Source: Intestinimonas butyriciproducens (lineage in GTDB: Bacteria; Bacillota; Clostridia; Oscillospirales; Butyricicoccaceae). Taken from it: DNA of 64,000 nucleotides. The stretch is from contig NZ_JACJKW010000005.1 of NCBI RefSeq assembly GCF_016901775.1, forward strand, positions 62,001 through 126,000, in the 5' to 3' direction. Positions 7,974 to 16,114 of the stretch are shown here, in pieces (the first letter of the stretch is position 1; each line of letters starts with the position of its first letter). A program made the position numbers and the translations under genes. Below the pieces are notes generated by a model. It worked only from the letters and a program-made list of their open reading frames with translations. It was not told where the DNA came from and did no database searches.

Positions 7974-8124
7974 CATGAAAGCCGGGGACAAGACTATGTT
8001 TATTGATAAAATCTATAAATACCATTTGAAATATTAAAAATAAGTATTATACATTTTGGAAACTATGGGATAAAATGGGCGGAGAAATCAATGGAGCGGA
8101 AGCTCCCAAGAGAAAAGAAGGGGA

Positions 8125-9198
8125 ATGAAGAACGTGAAGAACAAAAAGACGCTATGGATGATCCTCACCGGTTTGATCATCGGCGCCATTGCAGTGCTGC
8201 TGGTGGCCAACGGCAACCCCAAGAACATGGGTTTCTGCATCGCCTGCTTTATCCGGGATATCGCCGGCGGTGTGGGAATGCATCAGGCTGCCATCGTGCA
8301 GTATATCCGGCCGGAGATCATCGGTCTGGTGCTGGGCGCTTTGATTATGTCGGTGGCCGGCAAGGAATTCAAGGCCCAGGGAGGTTCTTCTCCCGTCACC
8401 CGGTTTGTGCTGGGCTTTTTCGTCATGGTGGGTGCGCTGATGTTTTTGGGCTGCCCCCTGCGGATGGTGCTGCGCATCGCCGGCGGCGATCTGAATGCTG
8501 TTGTGGGCCTGGTGGGTTTTGTGGTTGGCATTCTGGCAGGCATCTTCTGCCTGAACCAGGGCTTCAGCCTGCGGCGCACCTATGAGCAGAGCCCGCTGGA
8601 AGGCGGCATGATCTCTGCCATCAATGTGGCTCTTCTGGTTTTGGTGGTGGCTGCGCCTCCTGTGATCTATTTCAGCACAGAAGGCCCTGGCTCCATGCGG
8701 GCTCCGCTGATCCTGGCCCTTGTGGCCGGTCTGGTGGTGGGCGCTCTGTGCCAGAAGACCCGCCTTTGCATGGTGGGCGGCATCCGGGACGCCGTGCTCT
8801 TTAAGGACTTTTATCTGCTGTGGGGCTTTATCGCCATCATCGTGGCCGCCCTCATCGGCAACCTGATCACAGGCAACTTCACTCTGGGCTTTGCCGGTCA
8901 GCCGGTGGCTCACACCGACGGTGTGTGGAACGCCCTGGGCATGGTGCTGGTGGGCTTTGCCAGCGTGCTGCTGGGCGGCTGCCCCCTGCGTCAGCTGATC
9001 CTGGCCGGCAGCGGCAACAGCGACAGCGCCGTTACCGTGCTGGGCCTCTTTGTGGGCGCTGCCTTCTGCCATAACTTCAAGCTGGCCGCTTCTGCCGAAG
9101 GCCCCACGCCTAACGGCAAGATCGCTGTGATCGTGGGTCTTGTGGTGGTGGCTGTCATCGCCTTTGTAAACATCCAGAAACAGAAAAAGAACAGCTAG
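8125..9198 (+). CDS. yedE: YedE-type selenium (YeeE/YedE family) membrane transporter
   Basis: A 357-residue polytopic membrane protein made of two similar halves. Each half carries the family's cysteine motifs: GFCIACFIRD and GCPLR in the first, KTRLCMVGGIRD and GGCPLRQLILAGSGNSDSA in the second. YeeE/YedE proteins import thiosulfate or related sulfur species. The sub-branch next to yedF and selD is the presumed selenium transporter, and this gene is 12 bases upstream of a YedF-like protein and inside a sel cluster. Substrate selenium is therefore an inference from context. GAAAAGAAGGGGA precedes the ATG. Confidence 0.88.
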   Translation: MKNVKNKKTLWMILTGLIIGAIAVLLVANGNPKNMGFCIACFIRDIAGGVGMHQAAIVQYIRPEIIGLVLGALIMSVAGKEFKAQGGSSPVTRFVLGFFVMVGALMFLGCPLRMVLRIAGGDLNAVVGLVGFVVGILAGIFCLNQGFSLRRTYEQSPLEGGMISAINVALLVLVVAAPPVIYFSTEGPGSMRAPLILALVAGLVVGALCQKTRLCMVGGIRDAVLFKDFYLLWGFIAIIVAALIGNLITGNFTLGFAGQPVAHTDGVWNALGMVLVGFASVLLGGCPLRQLILAGSGNSDSAVTVLGLFVGAAFCHNFKLAASAEGPTPNGKIAVIVGLVVVAVIAFVNIQKQKKNS

Positions 9199-9210
9199 GA
9201 GGAAAGAATC

Positions 9211-9423
9211 ATGGCTGACAACAATGTGGTAGACGCCCGGGGCCGTTCCTGCCCCGAACCGGTGATCCTCACCAAGAAGGCTCTGAGCAAAAACGGAAAC
9301 AAGGCCCAGGTGCTGGTGGACAATCAAGTGGCTGTTGACAATATCACTCGTTTCGCCGAAAATAAAGGTCTGAAGGTCTCCGTCACAAAAGGGGATGGAG
9401 AGTTCAAACTGACCATCGGTTAA
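9211..9423 (+). CDS. TusA/YedF-like sulfur (selenium) carrier protein
   Basis: A 70-residue SirA/TusA-fold protein with the defining motif GRSCPEPVILTKKAL near the N terminus; the single cysteine is the persulfide/perselenide carrier. It corresponds to the TusA half of YedF without the C-terminal DsrE-like extension. It lies 12 bases after yedE with AGGAGGAAAG before the ATG, so it is probably translated from the same message and accepts selenium from the transporter. The partner assignment is inferred. Confidence 0.87.
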   Translation: MADNNVVDARGRSCPEPVILTKKALSKNGNKAQVLVDNQVAVDNITRFAENKGLKVSVTKGDGEFKLTIG

Positions 9424-9448
9424 AACAAAAGGAAAAGGAGCGGCAGCC

Positions 9449-9685
9449 GTGACCTATATCGCCACATTTTACACTCATTTCGGTGCTTTAACCTTTCAGC
9501 GGGAACAAAAGCGCCAGGGACTTAACGCCCAGATGATGCCGGTGCCCCGGGCTCTCAGCGCCTCTTGCGGCGTGTGCGTGCGCTTTGCCCAGGAGGGAGA
9601 ACCCCAGGTGGAAGGGGCCACCGATCTGGAAGGGCTTTATCAGGAGGAAAAGGGCGGTTACCGCTGCGTTTTTCAGGCAGAATAG
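9449..9685 (+). CDS. DUF3343 family protein
   Basis: A 78-residue protein of the DUF3343 (putative Se/S carrier-like) family, which recurs next to yedE/yedF. A conserved cysteine pair is in SASCGVCVRF; the N terminus TYIATFYTHFGALTF is typical of the family. The start is GTG 9449 with AAGGAGCGG upstream. Third gene of the yedE operon, closed by a strong terminator. The biochemical function is unknown; an acceptor role for reduced selenium is a reasonable guess. Confidence 0.82.
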   Translation: MTYIATFYTHFGALTFQREQKRQGLNAQMMPVPRALSASCGVCVRFAQEGEPQVEGATDLEGLYQEEKGGYRCVFQAE

Positions 9686-9714
9686 AAAAAAGGCCGGCAA
9701 GTCCGGCCTTTTTT
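9686..9714. terminator. Terminator after the DUF3343 gene
   Basis: A6-GGCCGG-CAAGT-CCGGCC-T6, symmetrical. Confidence 0.88.
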
Positions 9715-9729
9715 CCTGTTTCCCCGGCC

Positions 9730-9759
9730 TTGCGGGAGGGCTTGGGGATGATGTATAAT
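9730..9759 (+). promoter_or_regulatory. selA promoter
   Basis: TTGCGG (9730-9735), an 18-base spacer and TATAAT (9754-9759), 63 bases before the selA ATG. The -35 lies in CCTTGCGGGA, an exact reverse complement of bases 5380-5389 in the lysR-selD region. Confidence 0.65.
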
Positions 9760-9822
9760 AAGTGCATTATGGCCGCCTTTTGGGCGGGACGATGAATTTT
9801 CAAAAGACAGGATGAGATAGAG

Positions 9823-11217
9823 ATGGAGATCAAAAAAGAATTGCTGCGTTCGATCCCCAAGGTGGACGAGGTGCTGGCCCAGCCCCAGGTGAAAAAAGCC
9901 ATGGAAGAGGGCCGCAGCCAGGTGACCGATGGGGTGCGCCAGGTGCTGGACGCTCTGCGGGAGCAGATCCTCCGGGGCGAAGAGCCGGACCTGACCCTGG
10001 AAGGGGTGAGCCGGGCGGTGCTGCAGCAGGTGGAGGAGAACAGCCGCATGAGCCTGCGGCCGGTGATCAACGGCACCGGTATCGTGCTGCACACCAATCT
10101 GGGCAGAGCGGTGATGTGCCGCGAGGCCGCCCAGGCCGCCATGGATGTGGCCGAAAACTACAACACCCTGGAGTATGACTGCGAAAAGGGACGCCGGGGC
10201 AGCCGGTACAGCCATGTGGAGGATCTGATCTGCCGCCTCACCGGGGCGGAAGCCGCTTTGGTGGTCAACAACAACGCTGCCGCCGTCATGCTGGTGCTGG
10301 GCACCATGGCGAAAAACAAGCAGCTCATCGTTTCCCGCGGGGAGCTGGTGGAGATCGGCGGTTCTTTCCGTGTGCCCGAGATCATGGAGCAGAGCAACTC
10401 CACTTTGTTGGAAGTGGGCACCACCAACAAGACCCACCCGTCGGATTATGAAAACGCCATCGGTCCGGATACCGCCGCTTTCCTCAAGGTGCACACCAGC
10501 AACTATAAGATCATGGGATTTACAGAGGAAGTGTCGGTGGAAGAGCTGGTGGAGATGGGAAAGCGTCACGATCTGCCGGTGATCTACGACCTGGGCAGCG
10601 GCGCCCTGGTGGATCTGGCACAGTTCGGCATCGAAAGCGAGCCCACAGTGCAGCAGGCCATGGCCGCCGGAGCCGATGTGACCTCCTTCAGCGGGGACAA
10701 GCTGCTGGGCGGGCCTCAGGCCGGCATCATCATCGGCAAAAAGAAATATGTGGACGCCATGAAGAAAAACCCTCTTACACGGGCGCTGCGTATCGACAAA
10801 CTGACTCTGGCCGCGTTGGAAGCCACATTGCGCATCTATCTGGAGCCCGATGAGATCGCCCGGAAGATCCCCACTTACCGGATGCTCTCCATGTCCATGG
10901 ATGAACTGCGCAGCAAGGGGGGCCGTCTGCTGCGCCGTCTGAAAAAGGTGCCCGGCCTTTCCTGTGCTCTGTCTCAGGAGGAAGGCCAGGTTGGCGGCGG
11001 CAGCGTGCCCACCCAGATGCTTCCCACCTGGGCGGTGGCCATGGAACATGAAAGCGTCACGGTGGATCAGATGGAAAGCCGGCTGCGCTCCTGCCGCATC
11101 CCGGTGATCGGACGCATCTCCAAGGATCGTCTGCTGCTGGATATGCGCACTGTACAGGAAGAGTATTTTGGCTATATCGCCCAGTGTCTGCTGGAGGTCA
11201 CAGGGGGCGCCCAGTAA
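9823..11217 (+). CDS. selA: L-seryl-tRNA(Sec) selenium transferase
   Basis: SelA converts Ser-tRNA(Sec) to Sec-tRNA(Sec) using selenophosphate and PLP. At 464 residues it is normal length. The N-terminal tRNA-binding domain (LLRSIPKVDEVL) is followed by INGTGIVLHTNLGRAV and GSRYSHVEDLICRLTGAEAALVVNN (split here only by reading), and the PLP lysine is in SFSGDKLLGGPQAG at residue 293 (295 in E. coli). It has its own promoter and is followed 21 bases later by selB, so the two form a selAB operon. Confidence 0.96.
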   Translation: MEIKKELLRSIPKVDEVLAQPQVKKAMEEGRSQVTDGVRQVLDALREQILRGEEPDLTLEGVSRAVLQQVEENSRMSLRPVINGTGIVLHTNLGRAVMCREAAQAAMDVAENYNTLEYDCEKGRRGSRYSHVEDLICRLTGAEAALVVNNNAAAVMLVLGTMAKNKQLIVSRGELVEIGGSFRVPEIMEQSNSTLLEVGTTNKTHPSDYENAIGPDTAAFLKVHTSNYKIMGFTEEVSVEELVEMGKRHDLPVIYDLGSGALVDLAQFGIESEPTVQQAMAAGADVTSFSGDKLLGGPQAGIIIGKKKYVDAMKKNPLTRALRIDKLTLAALEATLRIYLEPDEIARKIPTYRMLSMSMDELRSKGGRLLRRLKKVPGLSCALSQEEGQVGGGSVPTQMLPTWAVAMEHESVTVDQMESRLRSCRIPVIGRISKDRLLLDMRTVQEEYFGYIAQCLLEVTGGAQ

Positions 11218-11238
11218 AAGCGCCGGGGAGGAATCACA

Positions 11239-13137
11239 ATGAACAACGTCATCATCGGCACCGCCGGTCATGTGGACCACGGAAAAACCTGCCTGATCCG
11301 GGCACTCACCGGCATTGAAACCGACCGGCTGCGGGAGGAGAAGAAGCGGGGCATCACCATTGAGCTGGGTTTTGCCTATCTGGACCTGCCCGACGGCGGG
11401 AGAGCGGGCATCATCGATGTGCCCGGCCATGAAAAATTCGTCCGCAATATGCTGGCGGGGGCCGGAGGCATCGACCTGGCCCTGCTCATCGTGGCCGCCG
11501 ACGAAGGGGTCATGCCCCAGACGGTGGAGCACCTGGGTATTTTGTCTCTGCTGGAAATCCAGCACGGCATTATTGTTCTCACCAAGACCGATATGGTGGA
11601 TGAGGACTGGCGGGAGCTGGTGGCCGAGGACATCCGCAGCCAGGTGAAGGGAACTTTTCTGGAGGATGCCCCCCTGATTCCGGTGTCCTCCTATACCGGA
11701 GAGGGCATTGAAGATCTGCGCCAGGAGATTTTCCGCCAGATTTCCCTTCTGGGCGGCAAAAAGATGGACATCCCCTTCCGCATCCCGGTGGACCGGGTCT
11801 TTTCCATGGAAGGCTTTGGCACGGTCATCACTGGTACCATGATCGAAGGCCAGCTGAAAGAAGGGGATGAGGTGATGCTCTACCCCGGGGAAAAGATGGG
11901 CAAGGTGCGCAATATCCAGGTGCACTCCCAAAGCGTGGACACCGCCTATGCCGGACAGCGGGTGGCGGTGAACTTCTCCAACCTGAAAAAAAGCGATATC
12001 CAGCGTGGCGATGTGGTGGCCGTGCCCGGCTCCATGCACACTACCATGATGGTGGATGTGCGTCTGAATGTGCTGAAAGATGCCAAACGGGTCATCAAAA
12101 ACACCAGCCGTCTCCATTTCTACCACGGCAGCCGGGAAGTGCTGTGCAAAGCGGTGCTGCTGGAAGGGGATGTGCTGGAAGCGGGTCAGAGCGCCTACGC
12201 CCAGCTGCGGCTGGAAGAGGAAGTGGCCCTCAAGGCGGGAGACCATTTTGTGGTGCGGTTTTATTCGCCCCTGGAGACTGTGGGCGGCGGTGTGGTGCTG
12301 GATCCCAGCCCCTTCAAGCGCCGCCGTGGGGATGAACAGGCTCTGGAAGGGCTGCGGGTGCTGGAAAAGGGCAGCCTGAAGGACAAGATCGAGCAGGGCA
12401 TCCGGGAGGGAAGTCCCCATTACCGGCCGCTTTCCTTTGTGGCCGTGCAGTTTGGCGCCAGCCTGGAAGAGGCCAGAGCCTTGGCCGGAGAGCTGGAGCA
12501 GGAAGGTAAGATCGTCCGGATTGCGGGAGATCTGTATCTCCACCGGGATTTTGCCGAAGCCCAGGGCAAGCGCCTCAGCGAGATTCTGCGGGAGTATCAC
12601 ACCGCCAATCCCTTGAAAGAGGGCATGAAGAAGGAAGAGGTGCGCACCCGGTTTCTGCCCCGCCAGGAGCAGGCGGTGGCTGACGGTATGCTGGCCTATT
12701 ATGAAAAAGTGGAACGGATCAAGATCGTAAATGGTCTGGTGTCCCTGTTCAAATTCAAGGTGAAACTGGACGAAGAAGCCTCCCGGATGATGAAGGAGAT
12801 GGAGAAGATCTATCTGGACGGGGGCTATGCTCCGCCGGCCACCGAGGATGTACTGGCCCAGATGGGCAAGGATCAGAAAAAGGCCCAGCAGGTGCACAAC
12901 GCCCTGATCGGCGCCGGAACCCTGGTGCGGATGGATGCTCAGATCTGCTTTGCCCGGCAGCACTATGACGAGGCGGTGGAGCGGATCAAGGAGCAGATCC
13001 GTGCTCAGGGACAGATCACTTTGGGCGAGGTGCGGGATCTGCTGGGAACCTCCCGGAAATACGCAATGGTGATCCTGGAAACTCTGGACCGGGAAAAGGT
13101 TACCAAAAAAGTGGGAGACGCCCGGGTTCTTCTGTAA
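11239..13137 (+). CDS. selB: Selenocysteine-specific elongation factor
   Basis: SelB delivers Sec-tRNA(Sec) to the ribosome at UGA codons followed by a SECIS. The 632 residues show the GTPase domain with G1 [11 protein letters not shown], the switch [15 protein letters not shown]3 DVPGHE and G4 TKTD. EF-Tu-like domains follow, then a C-terminal half of winged-helix repeats that bind the SECIS hairpin. GGGGAGGAA precedes the ATG. Targets in this window are selD, grdB and grdA. Confidence 0.96.
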   Translation: MNNVIIGTAGHVDHGKTCLIRALTGIETDRLREEKKRGITIELGFAYLDLPDGGRAGIIDVPGHEKFVRNMLAGAGGIDLALLIVAADEGVMPQTVEHLGILSLLEIQHGIIVLTKTDMVDEDWRELVAEDIRSQVKGTFLEDAPLIPVSSYTGEGIEDLRQEIFRQISLLGGKKMDIPFRIPVDRVFSMEGFGTVITGTMIEGQLKEGDEVMLYPGEKMGKVRNIQVHSQSVDTAYAGQRVAVNFSNLKKSDIQRGDVVAVPGSMHTTMMVDVRLNVLKDAKRVIKNTSRLHFYHGSREVLCKAVLLEGDVLEAGQSAYAQLRLEEEVALKAGDHFVVRFYSPLETVGGGVVLDPSPFKRRRGDEQALEGLRVLEKGSLKDKIEQGIREGSPHYRPLSFVAVQFGASLEEARALAGELEQEGKIVRIAGDLYLHRDFAEAQGKRLSEILREYHTANPLKEGMKKEEVRTRFLPRQEQAVADGMLAYYEKVERIKIVNGLVSLFKFKVKLDEEASRMMKEMEKIYLDGGYAPPATEDVLAQMGKDQKKAQQVHNALIGAGTLVRMDAQICFARQHYDEAVERIKEQIRAQGQITLGEVRDLLGTSRKYAMVILETLDREKVTKKVGDARVLL

Positions 13138-13155
13138 GGTGTTTTATAAACAATC

Positions 13156-13187
13156 AAAAAGCCTGCCGGAACACCGGCAGGCTTTTT
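13156..13187. terminator. Bidirectional terminator between selB and the M14 peptidase
   Basis: A5-GCCTGCCGG-AACA-CCGGCAGGC-T5 between convergent genes. Confidence 0.88.
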
Positions 13188-13247
13188 GTGTCTGATACAT
13201 TATATAATATATAGTATGGGATTGATCGAAAATATCGATAGGCAGAT

Positions 13248-14945
13248 TTACTCGCCCAGCTGAACCTGAGCGCTCACCTTGCCGATGCGGCCGCCCTGGC
13301 AAAGGAGGGTAATGGTTTCTCCCTTCTGGCCCTGTACCAGCCAGGTGACCTTTTTCTGCATGGGATCCCGTTCCTCCGTGGTGGGGCCCATGCCTTCGTT
13401 GCGGGCCTTGACGCTGGAGAAACCCTCCAGATGGCCGATGTTTTTGCAGGCGTCCTTCTGGGGCAGCAGGATGTTCTCCCCGGACAGGGTAACGGTGAGT
13501 TCTTTCAGTGTCTTGTATTTCAGGCCTTCCCGGAACACATAGGTGGGCATGAAACCCCGGTTGCCCAGGATGGCTTCCACCAGATACAGTCCGGTGCCCA
13601 CTTCCTGGGTGCGTACCCGGTCAAAGCAGACCCGGGGCAGGGTGGGGATGAGCCGCAGGATGAAGCGGGTGTGCTTTTCCAGCTCCTGCTCCAAGAATTT
13701 GATGGGCGGATTCTGGGAAACCTGCTTGTAGTTGGCCCCGCCGATCTCCACCGGTCCCAGCTGGGGATGCTGGAAGGGCTTCCAGGGAAGGAAGCCTTCT
13801 TCCGGGGAGAGATTTTCGTCCATCCAGCGCAGGTATTTGACGGCGATCTCCTCTTCTTCCTCCTGGGACAGGTTTTCTTTGGGCGGATAGTGTTCTTCCA
13901 CACCGGCCCGGCGGGCCAGATCCCAGCATTCGATGGTGAAGGCAGGAACGCCCAGCAGGAAGTGGCAGAAATCATCAAAGCCGCCGCAGGTCTGGGGCGC
14001 GGAAGCCGGCATATATTCGTCATAGATGTTCAGCAGGGGGAAACCATTCTCTTCGGTGCCCATTTTGCCCAAAGCGCGGTAGAGAGCCATATCCTGAGGA
14101 ATGGCGTCCTTGGCGCTTTTGTAGCCGGGGGTGTAGAGAATCTGGCCGCCGGCGGTGTGCATATCCACCACGCAGCACACATTGGGATGAGCCAGCAGGA
14201 AGGCGGCGTTGGCCTGGGTTTCCGGATTGGACAGGGGATGGGCTCCGGCCCCGGCCTGCTGGCTCTCGTCCTGCCAGCCGATGGGATAGTTCCGGTTGAA
14301 GTCGTTGCCGAACTCGCTGGGCGCCATGGTCACATGGAGGCCGTCGTAATTTTCAATGATGCCTTCCGGGTATACATTATAAAATTCCCCATCGGTTTCG
14401 TCGGGACGGCGGCGCACCATCAGCCGGGGATCCTTGGAAGAGATCTTCCACACGCCGTAAGGGGAGGGGACCCGCATCAGCCGGGCCACGCCGTCGCCGT
14501 CGATGTCTCCCTTGTGCAGGCCGTTCTGGCGCTTTTCAGTGGGATAGGGCCGGGGAGCCGAACGGACATAGTCGGCGGTGGTGAGATAGTGCTCGGAACC
14601 GTCGCAGGACAGACGGGGCACCACATACAGGGTATACCGGCCCAGAATCTGCCGGATGCGGTCATCTTCCAGATTGCTCATCAGGGTGTCCAGGAAGTAA
14701 ATGGCCACCATGGACCCGGTGACCTCACCGGCATGGATGTTGGCCTCCATATAATAGGCCGGTTTGTCTTCCGGCTTTCCCGTGGCGGTATTGGTGATGG
14801 TGCAGGCCAGAATGTCCCGCCCCTGGGGAGTGCGGCCGATGACCGACAGCTGGAAAAATTCCGGATGGTCTTTTTCATAGCCGTGGAGCAGATCGGCGAT
14901 TTCCTGGTAGCGGTAGTAGTGGTCGTAAGGCAGACTGTGCTTCAT
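13248..14945 (-). CDS. M14 family zinc carboxypeptidase
   Basis: A 565-residue cytosolic-looking metallopeptidase with no signal peptide. Zinc ligands are in NIHAGEVTG (His71, Glu74) and VDMHTAGG, and the catalytic glutamate is in FTIECWD. The central part is longer than in carboxypeptidase A and includes an acidic stretch (SQEEEEEIAVKY). Related clostridial proteins are annotated only as M14 peptidases; substrate is unknown. The start is ATG 14945 with AGGGAGG 11 bases upstream; in-frame codons further upstream lack a ribosome site. It interrupts the selenium block and has no obvious selenium link. Confidence 0.87.
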   Translation of the reverse strand: MKHSLPYDHYYRYQEIADLLHGYEKDHPEFFQLSVIGRTPQGRDILACTITNTATGKPEDKPAYYMEANIHAGEVTGSMVAIYFLDTLMSNLEDDRIRQILGRYTLYVVPRLSCDGSEHYLTTADYVRSAPRPYPTEKRQNGLHKGDIDGDGVARLMRVPSPYGVWKISSKDPRLMVRRRPDETDGEFYNVYPEGIIENYDGLHVTMAPSEFGNDFNRNYPIGWQDESQQAGAGAHPLSNPETQANAAFLLAHPNVCCVVDMHTAGGQILYTPGYKSAKDAIPQDMALYRALGKMGTEENGFPLLNIYDEYMPASAPQTCGGFDDFCHFLLGVPAFTIECWDLARRAGVEEHYPPKENLSQEEEEEIAVKYLRWMDENLSPEEGFLPWKPFQHPQLGPVEIGGANYKQVSQNPPIKFLEQELEKHTRFILRLIPTLPRVCFDRVRTQEVGTGLYLVEAILGNRGFMPTYVFREGLKYKTLKELTVTLSGENILLPQKDACKNIGHLEGFSSVKARNEGMGPTTEERDPMQKKVTWLVQGQKGETITLLCQGGRIGKVSAQVQLGE

Positions 14946-15044
14946 TTTAGACAAAACCTCCCTGTGCGCAAAGCGCTTTTTTTCAGTATAACTCCGAAAA
15001 ACAGGGAAGGCAACGAAAAAGACAAAAGATTGAGCCGGAGACCC

Positions 15045-15073
15045 TTGCATTTTACAAAAGATTGTGATAACAT
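15045..15073 (+). promoter_or_regulatory. Candidate tRNA-Sec promoter
   Basis: TTGCAT (15045-15050), a 17-base spacer and TAACAT (15068-15073), 27 bases before the tRNA. The -35 is part of CCCTTGC, which also overlaps the selD -35. Confidence 0.45.
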
Positions 15074-15100
15074 AGGCAACGGCTTTTATGGGACCATTAT

Positions 15101-15197
15101 GGGAGTAGATGGGTGCTGGTGTGCCCTCTGGTCTTCAAAACCAGTAATAGCGGTTAGGAGCCGCTTAGGTGGGTTCGATTCCCACATACTCCCGCCA
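15101..15197 (+). tRNA. selC: tRNA-Sec (anticodon UCA)
   Basis: Selenocysteine tRNA, 97 bases with an encoded CCA. The acceptor GGGAGTA pairs with TACTCCC, the eighth position is G opposite A, and the discriminator is G. The D stem is the diagnostic six pairs with a four-base loop (GGGTGC-TGGT-GTGCCC). The anticodon TCA is at 15135-15137 in loop CTTCAAA. The long variable arm is AGCGG-TTAGGAG-CCGCT and the T arm GTGGG-TTCGATT-CCCAC. It is placed between the selenium genes and their main customer, the glycine reductase operon. Confidence 0.97.
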
Positions 15198-15240
15198 GAG
15201 TTTATTCAAAAAACCGATGAATGCAATCAAGAAATATAGC

Positions 15241-15268
15241 TTGCTTTTTCGGTGCTTTGTGTTAAAAT
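15241..15268 (+). promoter_or_regulatory. Promoter upstream of the glycine riboswitch
   Basis: TTGCTT (15241-15246), a 16-base spacer and TAAAAT (15263-15268), just before the first aptamer. Confidence 0.5.
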
Positions 15269-15289
15269 ATAGACGAACTGAATAAGCGG

Positions 15290-15475
15290 GATGAAACTGA
15301 TCGGGAGAGACCCCTTTGGGGCGCCGAAGATGCAAGTGCTGTTCTGTCAAAACGGCGCGAAACTTTCAGGCAAAAGGACCGAGCGTGGACCGGACTCTGA
15401 AAAGCCAGCAGGCGCCCAAGGAGCAACAGTGATCGGTGGATCGCTGGAATCTCTCAGGCTCGAAAACGGAGAATG
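15290..15475 (+). promoter_or_regulatory. Tandem glycine riboswitch
   Basis: Two consecutive glycine aptamers. The first (about 15298-15382) has CGGGAGAGACC, GCCGAAGATGCAA and AAACTTTCAGGCAAAAGGACC. The second (about 15386-15475) has CCGGACTCTG, GCGCCCAAGGAGCAA, ATCTCTCAGGC and ACGGAGAATGCG. Glycine binding is expected to switch on the downstream glycine reductase operon, which consumes glycine. The expression platform follows directly. Confidence 0.9.
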
Positions 15476-15517
15476 CGACAGCGTGAAAGCAAGTGCTTTT
15501 CAGGCCGTCGCTTTTTT
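15475..15517 (+). terminator. Riboswitch-controlled terminator
   Basis: GCGAC (15475-15479) pairs with GTCGC (15507-15511) around an inner TGAAAGC/GCTTTTCA stem, followed by T6. Its left arm is the end of the second aptamer, so ligand-stabilised folding would prevent termination (an ON switch). Confidence 0.8.
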
Positions 15518-15539
15518 GCTGCAATTCTGCCGATTTTTC

Positions 15540-15568
15540 TTGATAATATCCATCGGCTGGTGTACAAT
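15540..15568 (+). promoter_or_regulatory. Second grd promoter, downstream of the riboswitch terminator
   Basis: TTGATA (15540-15545), an exact 17-base spacer and TACAAT (15563-15568), about 95 bases before grdX. Transcripts from here would bypass glycine control. Confidence 0.65.
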
Positions 15569-15662
15569 GAAAACAGAATGGGTGTGGAATGGTCGATTTA
15601 TCGGAAAATCGGATAAAGACCCTTCCTTCTATCGAAAAAACAGATAAAAGCAGGAGACAAGC

Positions 15663-16043
15663 ATGGCGGATTTCTTTATCATCACCAACAACGAAATGGT
15701 GCGGGACAAATACGCTTCCCAGGTGACGGTGGAGTTCCATCCGGTGAAGTACACCGAGATCATGCGCATGGCCCGGGATTATATCCACGCCGGCCACAAA
15801 CTCCTTACCCATCCTCTGGCAGGCAGCATCAAGCCCAATGAGACCCCGTACAAAACCATCTTCCTCACCAAAAGCAAAAAGACGATGGACAGCGAGTCTC
15901 TGCGGATTATCGAAGAGTGTATCATCGCTTGCAAAAAATTCGGCAAAGAGCGCTTCCCCAATATGCCGGAAAATATGCGGCAGGATTTCCGAACCATCGA
16001 TTGCAGCCTGTGCGACAACGCCATGGCCTCGGCCATGCAGTAA
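15663..16043 (+). CDS. grdX: GrdX family protein
   Basis: A 126-residue protein of the GrdX family, found at the head of glycine reductase operons; its function is not established. It begins FFIITNNEMVRDKY and ends with a cysteine pair (DCSLCDNAMASA). CAGGAGACAAGC precedes the ATG. It is the first gene after the glycine riboswitch and 71 bases upstream of grdE. Confidence 0.9.
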   Translation: MADFFIITNNEMVRDKYASQVTVEFHPVKYTEIMRMARDYIHAGHKLLTHPLAGSIKPNETPYKTIFLTKSKKTMDSESLRIIEECIIACKKFGKERFPNMPENMRQDFRTIDCSLCDNAMASAMQ

Positions 16044-16060
16044 ACACAATCATCGGTCAA

Positions 16061-16081
16061 TTTCTTAAAGCTTTTAAGAAA
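16061..16081 (+). other. AT-rich palindrome between grdX and grdE
   Basis: TTTCTTAAA-GCT-TTTAAGAAA, a self-complementary stem with no T tract. It could separate the stability of the grdX and grdE parts of the message; no direct evidence. Confidence 0.35.
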
Positions 16082-16114
16082 CTGATATACATTTAAATTA
16101 TGGAGGTGCTCAAA

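Noticed and set aside
9673-12963. A 1096-codon open frame on the minus strand
   Set aside because: Fully antisense to selA and selB, which have complete motifs and ribosome sites; the translation is His/Gln-rich without any domain.
15036-15066. Possible remnant of the dispersed repeat before tRNA-Sec (GACCCTTGCA)
   Set aside because: Only ten bases match and no hairpin is present; the string is better explained as part of the tRNA-Sec promoter region.
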